Positions 43,740 to 55,254 of a stretch of 64,000 nucleotides of DNA are shown one piece after another. A program made the position numbers and the translations under genes. The notes under the pieces are model-generated. The model ran no database searches, was not told the DNA's origin, and worked only from the letters and a program-made list of their open reading frames with translations. Origin of the DNA: Neoscytalidium dimidiatum (Eukaryota; Ascomycota; Dothideomycetes; Botryosphaeriales; Botryosphaeriaceae); NCBI GenBank assembly GCA_037367355.1, contig CM074705.1, forward strand, positions 558,001-622,000, in the 5' to 3' direction. Position 1 is the stretch's first letter. Each line of letters starts with the position of its first letter.

Positions 43740-45205
43740 TTAATCCAAGCCCTTGAATTTTTGCACCACAGGCTTGCCACCGCTCTTGTCCTTCCCCTTT
43801 GCCCTCTTCCTCTTCTTCCGCCGTTTCCTGCCTCCACCCTCCTCGTCACTGCTATCCGCCTCGCTGTCCCCACTATCATCCTCATCATCGCTACCCAGCG
43901 GCCTCTTCGCGCCCTCCACCGCATCCTCTTCCTCCCCCTCATCATCCTCACCATAAATCTTCTCATGCCACACCTTGACCACCTGCCCGCCCCCCGTGAT
44001 CAACCTGCCCCCGACATCAAACCCGAGCGCCACGACGCTCTCGCCGGTCTCGTCGTGACTGACCTCGCCCACGACCCTGTTCTGCCCGACGCGCACGAAC
44101 CGCACCAGCCCGTTCCCCAACCCGACCGCAACCGTCCTGCCCCTCGGCCCCACGCCCTCCGGCACGAGCGCCAGCGCGTCCAGGCTCTCCCCACCGCCGC
44201 CGCCGGCGGCGGGGGCGGCCCCCCTGTCGACCGTGATCCGCTCGTCCTGGTCGTCCCACACGCCGCGCTCCCACAGCGTGAGCACGCCGCCGCTGCCGCC
44301 GACGAGGATCTTCTCGCCGACGCTCGTGCCCTTCTTGCCCAGCCCGCCGACGTGCAGGCTCGACAGCAGCTCCTCCTCCTGGTCCTCGCTGCGCACGAGC
44401 ACGCCGCGGCGCAGGTCCGTCACCGCGAGCGTCGAGCCGCCGGTCGTGACCCACTGCTTGCTGAAGCCGCTGGTGCTGGCGGCCGAGGGCGGCAGCGGCG
44501 TCAGCGACGAGATGTAGTCGTCGTGCGGGTGGTGCGTCGCCGCGGCGCGGAGCGACGGGAAGGCGTGGTCGGCGGCGCGCAGGTCGAACAGGTGCAGCGC
44601 GCTGGAGTCGGTCGCGAGCAGGAGGGTTTGCGGCGAGAGGACGTGCAGGAGCGAGGGGGCGTCGATGGCGAGGTTGCTGCTGTTGGCCCGGGGCCGTCGG
44701 GCGTCAGCCAAGCTCTTGGAACAAAACAAAAGAGAAAAAGGGAAAATGCGGGTTTCGATCGGCGGCGGCGGCGTCGAGCGGTGTTTGCAATGGGGGAGGT
44801 CAAATTGACGCCGGGGATTTGGAGAAAGCTCGAGGACACGTACCCGACCCGCGGCACGTGGATCTTGCTGACCACGACGCCCGTCTCCGCATCCGCCGCC
44901 TTCACCAGGCCGTCCGTGCCGGCCGAGTACAGCGCCTCGCCGTCGACGCTGTATCCCAGCGTCCGGCAGCTGCCCTTGTGCCGGCGCGTGCGCCACGCGC
45001 TCTCGATCTGGCCGAAGCCGTTCTCGCTCGCGGTCGCCGCATCCTCGATCGAGCTGTCGTCCTCGTCGGAGGCGGCCACGGGCGGCAGGCGGAAGGTCTG
45101 GACGTGGCCGCTCGACAGGCCGACGGCGACGAGCGGCTCGCGCGGGTGGATGGCCTGCGCGAAGAGGTCGGAGCTGAGGGGCAGGTTGCAGATGGTGTCG
45201 AACAT
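43740..45205 (-). CDS. JIP5: WD-repeat ribosome biogenesis protein Jip5
   Basis: Two exons: 45205-44844 and 44679-43740, about 433 residues. The 164-nt intron has a GTACGT donor, a CTGAC branch about 20 nt before AACAG, and phase 2 on both sides. Jip5 is a nucleolar WD40 protein required for large-subunit ribosome biogenesis. Visible: [20 protein letters not shown] at the start, WD-type blades ([70 protein letters not shown]) and a C-terminal acidic run followed by a Lys/Arg-rich tail ending [12 protein letters not shown]. The length fits the family. I chose the ATG at 45205 because it matches the usual start just before the first blade. Its upstream neighbour, the permease, is on the same strand. 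Confidence 0.9.
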
Positions 45206-46127
45206 CTTCGTTACGTTTCGTCTCCCCCGTCCCAGCGTTTGGGGAGAGCGCTGGTTGGAACTGGTGATTTTGGTGGGAGGTGTTTGTTGCGGTTGCGGGA
45301 AGCTTTTTTTTCCCCTTGGGAATTATTGGAGAGAAAACAGCGAAACGACCGGGGGAGCTCGGACGGCCAATCACATGGCGGTGAACCCTGGCCTGGTGCC
45401 CCACGTGAAGAGCTGCTGGCGGTCGAAAGCGGTATAGTGCTATCGTCAAACAACTTCGAACGTCGCAAAATACTGTGTTTTCCCTATGCCTACCATTTCA
45501 CGTCAAGTCCTTTACTTGGCGAGGAGGTATGATAAAATCGAGACGTGCTGGGATCCTCGGAACTCTTCTATAGTCATCATAACATCTTTGACTCGGAAAT
45601 AATCGCGAAACACTCTCATTGGCGCGTCCCAGCTTGTGCAGGTGTCCCGAGCATGCATGCTCCAGGACCCCCTCAGGACACTCCAGGACATTCCAGGACA
45701 TCGCAGCCTGAGGCACCAACGATAACTTTTTGAGCATGTGTTCAGCCAACATTCACAATCATGTCACCAAGGCCTCCCACGCATCTCTACGTTATCCGGT
45801 TGAGATTTGCCAAATACATTGAGATTGGTCGTGGTTTCGGCTGATCGAGCGAAGTATATCTCCTCTCCACCATCCAACACCGTTCGTCAATTGCACATGA
45901 AGAGCCACCACGCTGTTGCAATTCATTGATCTTTTCGTTTCGTATCGAACGCCCACCGTTTATGCCAAAAACATATAATCGTACATAAAAAACACATCGA
46001 AAAACCCGGAATCGCTGACCATGCACGCTAACCCGACTTTTAGTGCTTTTTTTTTTACCCGCCTCGAACCTCAACATTATTCCCGCCCTCTATTAACCCT
46101 CAAAAGACCCTTTTGGCAACCGGGACT
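45206..46127. other. Spacer with a short 10-bp tandem repeat
   Basis: About 920 bp between two minus-strand genes, holding the JIP5 promoter and the permease 3' end. A 10-bp imperfect tandem repeat lies at 45661-45700. No supported ORF. Confidence 0.5.
45661..45700. repeat. Four imperfect 10-bp tandem units
   Basis: Four units of the pattern NNCCAGGACA (the second starts CCTCAGGACA) follow one another exactly every 10 bases, about one helical turn. They lie about 460-500 bp upstream of the JIP5 start codon. Function unknown. Confidence 0.7.
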
Positions 46128-47926
46128 TCATTGCCTTCGGAACTTGCACCTCAGCTTCGCAAAGAAATTGTCGTTACTCTCCTCCCACACCTCCGTCTCG
46201 GCCGGCAAACGACCGGTGTCGATATCCGCCTCCATCGGATCGACGATCTTCGTCTTGAACACGATCTTGTGGCCGATGTACATGACGACGAAAAGGATCA
46301 AGCTGATATACGCGACGAAGAACTCGCTGACGCTCCACGGAATGAAGGCGGTGAAGCCCTGGGTCAAGATGATCAGGACGTTGAAGAAGAGGCCGTAGTA
46401 GGCCAGCCACGGCTGCCACCGGCCGATGTAGGGCAGCGACTCGCGCCCGATACCGCGCACCTTGAGGATGCGCATGAAGCGGATCTGGCACAGGTTGATG
46501 CAGCCCCACGAGATGAAGCCGGCCACGCCCGAGATGTTCATGAACCAGTCGAACACCTCGCCGCCGCTGCTGGACAGGTTCATGAACGCGAGAAGGCCGA
46601 TGGCCGCGGTGAGGGCCACGCTGAAGTACGGCACACCGCCCTTGGTCGTCTTGGAGAAGAACTTGGGTGCGCATCCGGCGTCGGCGAGACCGACGATCAT
46701 GCGTGAGCCCGAGTACACGTTGGCATTGGCGGCGGAGAGGACCGTCGTCAGGAGAACGCCGTTGATCAGACCGGGGATGACCGGGATGCCGGCGAGCTTG
46801 GCAGCGATGACCAGCGGGGAGGACGAAGCGTCGTCACCACCGAGCATCAGCTGCGGGTTGTCGTAGGGAACGATCAGGCCGACGAAGAAGATGATGGCGA
46901 GGAAGAACAGGAGGATCATCCAGAAGGTGTTGCGGATGGCGCTGGGCACCGTCTTGCGAGGGTTAGCCGTCTCACCGGCACCGATACCAACCAGTTCAGT
47001 ACCCTGGTAGGTAAAGCCGGCTTGGATGAGGACAGCCCAGAATCCGACGAACTTGGCAGTTGCGCCCTTGGACTCCAGCAGGTATGGGGCAAAAGCGCCG
47101 GGCTCGCTCCAGGTATGGAACCCCAGGTAGCCATTCTTGCCGACGCCCGCGTCAACGCAGATGGCGAAGATCACAACTGTGCCCCTCATCAGTAAAAGTA
47201 TCTGGTGACATCAAACGCATGGACCACGTACAGCCAATCACGGTCAACACCTTGATGCCCGCGAACCAGAACTCAAGCTCGCCGTAGAACTTGACGGGCA
47301 GGAAGTTGATGGCGCTTATCACGGCCCAGAAGATGGCGATGTAAACAGCGATGGAAACGCTGTCGTCCCAGTACTTAATCACCAAAGCAGATGCCGTGAG
47401 CTCAAGCGCATAAGTGATGCTCCACGAAAACCAGTAGATCCAGCCCATGCTGAAACCGAGACTGGGATCCACGAATCGCGCCGCATACTGGCAGAAAGCA
47501 CCCGAGACAGGAATGTACGTGGCCATTTCGGCCAGACAGACCATCACGGAATAGACGATGGAACCGACGAACGCATAAGCGATGAGGGCACCAGCTGGAC
47601 CGGCCTCCGCGATGGCCTCTCCGCTACCAATGAACAAGCCTGTGCCGATGGTGCCACCTGTGGAGAGAGAGAGAGAGAGAGATCTTAGTGTTTTGCGGAG
47701 GATGGGCGCATGGTTCTCAGGAGCGGTGCGCACCAATGGCAATCATCTGCAGGTGACGGCTCTTCAGGTTCCTCTTCAGGTTCTCCTGGGCCACGAGCTG
47801 CTTTTCCAGATCCATCGACGACCCTTCGCTGCCGGGCATCTCCTTGGCCCCACCCTCAGCGGTCGTCTTCTTGGGCTCCGCGCTGGGACTGATGGCGTCG
47901 ACCGCCTTCTCGTCCTGGCGTTCCAT
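46128..47926 (-). CDS. Amino acid permease (APC superfamily, fungal YAT type)
   Basis: Three exons: 47926-47734, 47657-47232 and 47176-46128, 555 residues. Introns of 76 and 55 nt are GT-AG with phase agreement. Family features: LKSRHLQMIAIGGTIGTGLFIGSG at the first helix, VSGAFCQYAARFVDP..GFSMGWIYW, GFTYQGTELVGIGAGE with PRKTVPSAI, and SAANANVYSGSRM with 12 membrane helices overall. The N-terminal 50 residues are polar and cytosolic. The protein imports amino acids at the plasma membrane by proton symport; substrate range is not predictable, and the closest-looking relatives are general and dicarboxylic amino acid permeases. The first intron ends in a (TC)10 tract just before the acceptor. 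Confidence 0.92.
47663..47682. repeat. (GA)10 microsatellite forming a splice pyrimidine tract
   Basis: Ten GA units on the plus strand read (TC)10 on the coding strand, directly before the CCACAG acceptor of the permease's first intron. Length variation would alter the polypyrimidine tract. Confidence 0.85.
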
Positions 47927-49377
47927 GTCGGCGGTGTTCGACTAGCCAGTAAGGGAGAGCGAGTAGGTAATAGGATGGACCCAAACGCGAAACACGTGAG
48001 TGGTGTGGTAATGGAAACCGCTAACGGCAGGAGGTCGCGAGGCAGGAGAGAAGAAGATGGGAGTTGAACGGGCCTTGACAGCTAACGGCAAGTTAAAGCT
48101 ACAATGGCGAGGACACGAGCCCTATGAGTAAAAACCTGCTGGTGACTAGACCCCTCCATCATCGCGAAAAATTGAGCCGTGTCAGCCGTCGGGAACCGCT
48201 CGTGGTCGTAGCGCTGGAAGGTTTTTCTCATGTAAGACCAGTGGGTCGGAAATCTCTTTTGGGAGGCAAAGCTCGCACGGCTCCGGCAGACGCCCCGCGG
48301 ATTGTCGTCTATTAAGCGGCGCCGGCGCAGGCTTCTGGTCGGTGCATGCACGCTTCCGGCTCATGCTCCCGCTGGTGCTGGGCGCCGTCCGTTCCCCCGC
48401 CGATATTATTCGTGATGCGATTGCGTACCTGTCTGGCTCTAGGCGTGGCGGGCTTGTCGAAAGCTTGGTGTTGCCTCGCGAGAGCCGCTTCAGCCGACGC
48501 CGAAAGAATTAAACCCGGCCCGAGGTGGCGAGCTACGCGTCAACCGCGGCCCTAGCCCCGTCCATCTCTTTTAGCGCCATCAATTCGGTGGATGGCGTCT
48601 GGGCATTGACTGCATGGCCGCGGTGGAATAGCGGCAGGTAACGGCGGCTGGAGATCTGTCGTGATCAGCTTGCCTCATCCGTCAGCTTCTCAGGGCTTGT
48701 CCAGCGGGAGTCGAGCGGGTAGGGCTGGGCCGTACGAAGGAGCTCGCCGACAGGGCGTGATTGGAGAAAAATTCTTGCGGTTCGAGTCTTTTAGCCGCAT
48801 AAGCGTGCGGGATGTGGTGGTGTGACGGCCGGGATCGCCAAACTTTGCAAAAGCCTTTCCTTGCCAATGCCAAGCACCCAACTGCCGATGCCGGGATGAC
48901 GGCTCCGTTGCCGCTGCTCGTAATTGTGGCTTGCTCTAGAAGAAGTTGTTCCATCAAGCGAGTTTTACGAGAAGAAGCTAAATTTGTGCTTCTGTCTGTG
49001 ACTTTGTTTAGGCGCTTCGAGTGGTCAATTGCAGTCAGTTGTCCATCTGATGATTACTATGTATGCCGCCTCGTCGGGTATTTGGTGGCTTTGAACCCTT
49101 CGGCGGACGGGAACAGCGTCACCGCGTTCCGGGCCTCGGGCAGATCCACCCTCATGATCGACGCGAGCTTGATCGCGTGCATGTCTGATGTGGAGTTCCG
49201 CGTAATGGCTCAATGTCGTGGAGCAAGATATGAGCACAAGAAATGAGTCAGAAAAGGATCGAAGAATAGGGTAGGCCACTTAGAAATGCGACGGCCGCTA
49301 GAACTCCACTTGACCGCCCGGGCCGGACACTTGAACTTTTTCTTATGCCAAATCATTAGAAGACTTGAGAATGACAG
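47927..49377. other. Intergenic region, permease promoter
   Basis: About 1.45 kb between the permease start and the DPB2 3' end. A tRNA-like motif at about 48779 failed inspection. No supported ORF or repeat. Confidence 0.5.
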
Positions 49378-51811
49378 CTAACCCTCTACTCGAACAACAC
49401 CCCGCCCTTCTCTGACGTCAAACTCCACCCACCTTGCCTTATCCCCTCTTCTCCCATCCACGATCCTCCCCGGGTTCATCACTGCGCATCCCTGATACTT
49501 CAGCGCGAAAGCTGGGGCATCCTTATCCGCCACCACCAGCGCCGTTGGCAGCGGGTACAGCCCTAGTACATGCGCGTAATCCCAATGCACAGGCCGCACG
49601 TGTAGTGGGAATGGCGAGAGATGGGTCTGGTCCAGTAGCGTGCGGGTCAGGGCCCGCGCCGTTACGGTGTCAGGGTCCAGTTGCTGTTCCCCATCCTGCT
49701 GCGGTCCCGATTTCTGGGGCTGCTGGTCGACATCCATAGCCGTTTCGCCGGCGCCATCGCCATCCGGCTGCTCCATGACCGACGCCACCGTTGCCTCGCG
49801 GTCGTCGTGGCGAAGATCCTCTAGATCCATCTCCTCCTCATCCTCATCGTCGGCGCCCGGCTTCTTGAAACGGATGGCGGTGCGTCGGAGCCGCCCCGTG
49901 ACGTCGTCCCTAAAGAGCACCATTTCGCCCTGCACGCCGAACCAAGTCAGGCGGCTTGGGTTTGTCGTCCATATCGCCTCGCCCTCTTTCCGTTTTCCTG
50001 CTCCGCCGACCTCCCTATTCGCCTCCTGAACAACGCGCTTTATCCGGCTGGTAAATATTTCCGGCACCCCCTTCCTTGGCAGAGGCACAGCTGCGCCGGC
50101 CGAGAAGGCTGATGGCCAAGCGTCATTGTCTCCAGGAACAAACACTAGCGTTGTTCGTGCAATAAGTTCGGGAAAGTCGGAGAGAACGGATGCGAGCGCG
50201 TTGAAATGTTCTTTGTACTCGATGCTGCCCTGGCCGGGAACACCAGCCATAGTAGCAGAGCTGACGAAATTACCCATTAGAACAATCGCCAGGGGGAAGT
50301 CCGGAATAGGAAGGGCGGAGTAGGTAGAGAGGAGTGTGCGGAGAGCGGTAAAGGATTGTGGGTTGTCGAGGTTGAGGTCTGCAGCAATTGCAATCTTAGT
50401 CTGCCGGTGTGCGTGAGAATCTGGGCTGAGAAGTCTGTTCTCTATCCTGCGCATTCGTGCGCCTGTTGCTCTCTCGGAACCCGTTCCCAGGAAATCCGTC
50501 CAACCGAATGCAGGGCCAGCGACACCACTACTGGTATCTGTGGCTGCTCCAGAATTGGGCGTTCCCAAGGTAAGAGACCGCTTCTCAGGAGGAGGATGGC
50601 CAATGGAGAAGCCAATGAATTTTCCACCGATAGTTCCTCCAATGCCGCCAGTTGCACCAAGCGAAGCAGCGGACCCAGCGTGTGGGTTCCCGTAGTCTTC
50701 CTCGTATGTGCCGTCGACAAGCACGATCATTCCTGGAGAGAACCAAACACCGTTCTCAGGGAGGGGTTTCGCATGAGTCACATCCAGTGCGATGCTTCCG
50801 GTCAAGTCTGATAACGCGAGTGTGCCTGTTGGCGATATTGTGAGAAGTCCTAGCAAAAGGTGATTGGACCCATGTCTGCCGAGGAGGTTGGAAATGGGAG
50901 TGATTTTATTTATGGAGGAAGCTGTCACAGAGGCGCTACGTTGGATCGAAGGCCTATTTCCGGCGAAGATAGGTGTCTGGAAGGCTTCATTACGGAGGAG
51001 GCGTTGGTGGATTATATGGTATCGTTGACGGAACATCTCCGTCTTGAGGGCTGGGTTCGGGAAGAGGGTTGGTTTCGATGTTGACCTGTTTTTCAACTTA
51101 GCAAAATTGTCTTACGTGACAAGCTTCCTGGAAAACCGACCTTTCAAAATGCCTTTTAGTGACATTGTACACCATCTTTGGCTGTTCAAAGCCTCCGATG
51201 ACCTTGAGCCAGTCTCTCGGATCCTTGCTCCCGTCATCTTCATCGTCATCAGTGACATTAAGGTTACTCAGACCAAAGCTTTCCTGCTTTTCCAGAAGCG
51301 CTGGGCGGCCATTGACAGCATCTTTTTCTCCGAACTTGAAGCTAGTGTCCCTCGACAGGGACGGATGCTTTACTTGAACCACGCGGCCCCCACTCATACA
51401 TCCCTCTAATGTCTTCAAGATGTTCTTGAGTAGAGGGCCGTCTCCATCAACGATGACCTGACCACCGCCCTTCTTCCACGCTCTGGCGACCTCCTCCAAC
51501 ACCCGCTCGGCAAGACCCTCTTCCCGCCATCCTGAGCCACAATGCCGACCGATAAATGTTGCGAGAGCCGCGAGCGCAGGCGAAGTCAGGGTAAGGTTAT
51601 GCTTCTTCGTGAACGTCCTGAACGCAAGTGGCCGCAGCGTCGCCGGCGGGAGGATGATAGGCAGAACCGTCGGCTTGAGCGCCGGCGGCGCAGGAATAGG
51701 TGCGGTGCGTAGCGGGCGCGCAGGATTCACGGGCGGAGTCGCAAATGCCGGCGAGGAAGATGGAACGGGATCCGAAGCGGGCTCGACGGCACGGCGGCTG
51801 ATGGAGGCCAT
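49378..51811 (-). CDS. DPB2: DNA polymerase epsilon subunit B
   Basis: Two exons: 51811-51141 and 51085-49378, about 792 residues. The 55-nt intron has an uncommon GTCGGT donor (still GTNNGT), CTAAG branch and AACAG acceptor; it is the only join keeping phase and yields the conserved HFER-to-KTEMFRQRYH region. Dpb2 is the essential second subunit of the leading-strand replicase and binds the Pol2 C-terminus. Visible: LRPLAFRTFTKKHNLTL near the N-terminus, FRQRYHIIHQRLLRNEAF, ITPISNLLGR, an OB-fold-like segment (LLGLLTISPTGTLALSDLTGSIALD) and the inactive phosphoesterase-like core with IAIAADLNLD, IVLMGNFVS, FVPGDNDAW. An acidic loop with EDEEEMD is inserted in the last third. The gene is divergent from the NASP-type gene across 272 bp. 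Confidence 0.93.
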
Positions 51812-52083
51812 TATGGTGAAATCGGTGGTGGAGACATATGGTGGAGCGACGCGCTGGTGGAAGAGAGCGCTGGGGAGACGCGTCGCGCGAAAACGCGTCA
51901 CAACGCGGCCTTGGCCGTCGCAACATTTCCGCGCGCCCGCGACAAACACCCGCGCAAAGCTCGACACACTGCTCTGCGCCGCTCACCACGACTTGCACTC
52001 ACAACATCTTCGAAGCCGTCCACGACGGAACTTACCCTGTCACTTTGATCGACTCTGCGCACCACGTCAAAGATCGAAACATC
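51812..52083. promoter_or_regulatory. Bidirectional promoter DPB2/NASP
   Basis: 272 bp separate the start codons of a replication gene and a histone-chaperone gene. It contains two ACGCGT sites (MluI cell-cycle box core), 51879-51884 (agACGCGTcg) and 51894-51899 (aaACGCGTca), 15 bp apart. In yeasts this motif binds MBF to drive G1/S expression. The motif match is direct; its use here is inferred. Confidence 0.6.
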
Positions 52084-53650
52084 ATGTCGACCGAAGCTAT
52101 TCCTGAAGAACCCAGCCCGAGCAAGCTAGAGGAGCTGATCGCCGCCGCGAACTTGCAGTACTCGCTCAAGAACTATAATGGCGCTGCAGACATCTACTCG
52201 GAAGCTGCACAGGTGCAGGAACAGCTCAATGGCGAGATGGCTCCCGAGAATGCCGACCTGCTGTTCCGCTACGGTCGCTGTCTTTACAAGGTCGCTATTG
52301 CCAAAAGTGACGTCCTAGGCGGCCGCGTCGCCGGCGAAGAGAAACCAGCGAAGAAGCCGAAGAAGGATGATCAGAAGAGCAAGGCTGCCGTCGACGCGCT
52401 GCCGAGCAAAGAGGAGAAGCTGGCTGGAGAAGTCGTTGAAGCTGCCGTGGAGGAGAAGGACAAAGTCAAGCCCGAGGCGAAGGAGCCCAGCGTCGAGAAC
52501 AAGCCATTCTTCCAGATTGTTGGTGACGAGAACTGGGATACGGACTCGGACGAGGAAGAAGGTGGTGAGGAGGAGGCTGAAGATGATCCGGAAGATGACC
52601 TTGCGACCGCGTATGAAATCCTTGATGTCGCCCGTGTGCTGTTGTCGCGACAGCTCGAGGCGCTTCAGAACTCCACACGGGATACGTCAGCGAGCGGCAA
52701 GGGTAAGGCCCCGGCAAAGGAGTTGGATCCTGAGGAGCGCAAGGTGATGGAAAAGCTGGCGGATACCCACGACTTGCAAGCTGAGATCGGTCTGGAGAAC
52801 GAAAACTTTGTAGACGCCGTGTCAGACTTCCGCGCTTCGCTGGAGCTGAAGGAGAAATACCTGCCTAAGGAGTCTTCTCTAATTGCGGAGGCTCACTACA
52901 AGCTTTCTTTGGCCTTGGAATTTCAGTCTATGACTAAGGTCCGCGAAGCCCAGGCTCAGGCGGAGGCATCTGGTATGTTGCAGGCCGAAAAATCGCAAGT
53001 CCAGCTGTGTCAAATTACATTCTAATAGGTTCAATAGGTGGCAAGGTCAACCCTGAAGAAGCCAAGGTCGACGAAGATATGCGCGCAGAAGCCGCAGCGG
53101 AGATGGAGAAGGCTATCGAGTCTTGCCGCCTGCGTGTAGATAAGGAAGAGGCTGCACTTTCTTCCCTAGAGGCAGACAAGGTCGAGGACGCCAAGAAGCA
53201 GATCGAAGAAGTAAAGGAGATGGTCGAAGATATGGAGCAACGGGTAAGTTTACCAATACTACCGCATTTTAACATCAACCGTGCTAACCGTTGACCCAGC
53301 TCAATGACCTCCGCGGTCCGGCAATTTCCCTCTCTGCACCGTCCAATCCAGCCGGTGCTCCTGACCCATCCAACCCCCTCTCTGGCATTCTGGGTGAACT
53401 GCTTGGCCAGGCCCCTGCTGAGGAACGCGCGGAGCAGAAGAAGAAGATCGAGGCGGCAAGCGATATTTCCGGTCTCGTCAAGAGGAAGAAGCCAGCTCCC
53501 ACAGCTACAGCCGGCTCTTCCATCGGTGCAGCTGATGCAGGTAAGGAGAACGGCCTTGAAGCGTCCTCCGCGTCAGCAGGTACGAAGCGCAAGTCTGAGG
53601 CACCAGAAGAGGAGGCTGTAGAGAAAAAGGCAAAGGTAGAGGAAGCTTGA
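52084..53650 (+). CDS. NASP/Sim3/Hif1-family histone chaperone
   Basis: Three exons: 52084-52972, 53038-53243 and 53300-53650, about 481 residues. The chaperone binds histone H3 (and H3 variants such as CENP-A in fission yeast Sim3) through TPR repeats. The SHNi-TPR layout is visible: a first TPR (LIAAANLQYSLKNYNGAADIY..ADLLFRYGRCLYKVA), an acidic insertion (DTDSDEEEGGEEEAEDD), then TPRs around AYEILDVARVLLS, EIGLENENFVDAVSDF and LIAEAHYKLSLALEF. A coiled region and a Lys-rich, NLS-like tail (KRKSEAPEEE) follow. Two acceptors nine bases apart (ending 53028 and 53037) are both in frame; I prefer the second because the branch site is too close to the first. Start chosen at the first ATG of the conserved region. 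Confidence 0.88.
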
Positions 53651-53933
53651 AAGAAGAGAACTAAAGTCAGTAGATGGAAGACAAGAGGCACATAATGGAA
53701 CAAGGTTGCTAGGGAGGGAGAAGGATAAAAACCAAGGATTTGGGCTCCGATTTTCCCTGGCAATGGTGGATATACCAGCCATGCGCCCTTCCGCGTATGG
53801 CTTTGCAATTGCATAATTTTATTTTCCTTCAGAGCCCAACCTGTCCTGTCCAGATATGCTCTAAAGAATGTCCCAATCCAACACCAACTCCACGCCCCAA
53901 AAGGCCCAAAAAGCACCTTTCAACTCCAACCCC

Positions 53934-54326
53934 TCAAATCATCAACCTCTCAACCCTCTCCCTGACCTCCCTGACCATCCCCATCAGCTCCGACTCCTCC
54001 CTCGTCACCACCACCACCACCGCCGCGACGATCGGCCGGCCCACCCCGCACGCGCGCCCCAGCGCCGTCTTCGATCCCACGTACACGTACGGCACGTTCA
54101 TCTGCTCGCACAGCTCGGGCACGTGCGCCAGCAGCGCCAGCGGCGCCGTGTCCGCCGCCAGCACGGCCAGCTCGGCCGTGCCGCGCTTGACCGCGCGCGT
54201 CGCCTCGTTGGCGCCTTTCTTCAGCTGCGCGTAGTGGATGCTCTGCTGGATGAGGGTCGTCAGGTCTTGGGTGAGGGTCGCGTCGGCGAGAGGGTGGGGA
54301 ACGGGTTCGGATTCGGCGGCGGACAT
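53934..54326 (-). CDS. SNU13: Snu13 / 15.5K RNA-binding protein (L7Ae family)
   Basis: Single exon of 130 residues, close to the family's 126-130. Snu13 binds kink-turns in U4 snRNA and in box C/D snoRNAs, nucleating the U4/U6.U5 tri-snRNP and the snoRNP for rRNA methylation. Diagnostic stretches: HPLADATLTQDLTTLIQQSI, the QLKKGANEATRAVKRG RNA-binding segment, LAADTAPLALLAHVPELCE, NVPYVYVGSKTALGRACGV and RPIVAA with the ERVERLMI end. Nhp2 is the nearest alternative, but the NVPYV..LGRACGV form and short N-terminus favour Snu13. The gene converges on the NASP gene with 283 bp between stops. Confidence 0.92.
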   Translation of the reverse strand: MSAAESEPVPHPLADATLTQDLTTLIQQSIHYAQLKKGANEATRAVKRGTAELAVLAADTAPLALLAHVPELCEQMNVPYVYVGSKTALGRACGVGRPIVAAVVVVVTREESELMGMVREVRERVERLMI

Positions 54327-55254
54327 GGTGGGGGTTGAGGTCCTGTGACTTGTCGGATGATGTTGTTTTGCTTTTCCGGTGGTAGAGATTCAATGGTAAG
54401 TGAGGTGAGCAGGCGTGTAGTGTAATGATAGTGTTCTGGTATAAGGTCGGCGGTTGATGTTGATTTATATGCAGCTAAGAGACTGGTGCTATGAGTGGGT
54501 AAGAAAGAGGTTGCGAGTGGGCGATTGGCCAACAGCTGTTTTGTATAGTCTTTCACATGGCCATGACTCCCTTTGAGCAGGATATTGCGTGCTAAGCGTT
54601 AACGACCAAAGCAGAAGTGATTGCTGTGAGCCTATAGACGGCTCGAATCCAATGCCTTGAGGGCAAATAGGGGGTTTCCTCCAATGAGGCAAGTCCTCAC
54701 CGTCCAGATGGCCTCCATAACCCCACTAGAGGCAGAAGTTTGTATCTCAGGAGCAAGATGCAGTAACCACTACATCCCGAGATTAGTCTTCGGATCGTGA
54801 CGATTACTGAATGCGTTTGCTGAATTTCAATATATACCCCGAAGAGATTACGTCCACGAACTTGCCAACGCCGAGCAGCACCATCATTCCCAGCACGAGT
54901 AATGACAATCTCCACGAGCCTTATCACACAATTATAGTCATTATATGTTGGATCATGTATGACCATTTATGGAGACGGGAAGATAAGTGATACAGAGACG
55001 GGGATCTAGCACTGTCAAGTAGAAATGGCATTGAGCCTCAATAGCTGAAATGACTAAGCACAAAGAACTTGTTTCCATTACCACCCGCCGTTCTTCTTGT
55101 TGCTGAAAAAGAAACACTGCTCCGAGGACTCCGAAATACGCCTGCGGCGCACAGGTGGCGCAACAATAGCGCACCATTTCACGCCGCTGGATATCCAACG
55201 CGTTCTTGAAACCAAACGTGCCTTTTACCCTACTCCCCCGGCCTATCTATCATG
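54327..55254. other. Spacer, SNU13 promoter and ATG7 3' end
   Basis: About 930 bp between two minus-strand genes, AT-richer in the middle (54700-55000). No supported ORF. A tRNA B-box-like GGCTCGAATCC at about 54643 does not fold into a tRNA. Confidence 0.5.

Noticed and set aside
43761..45437. 558-codon plus-strand frame opposite JIP5
   Set aside because: Composition is His/Arg/Ala-rich, and the minus strand encodes clear WD repeats.
48770..48800. GGTTCGAGTCT, close to a tRNA B box
   Set aside because: The T-stem does not pair (TGCGG against CTTTT) and no A box or acceptor stem is found at the right distance.
54635..54660. GGCTCGAATCC, close to a tRNA B box
   Set aside because: The T-stem fails after two pairs and no cloverleaf could be drawn around it.
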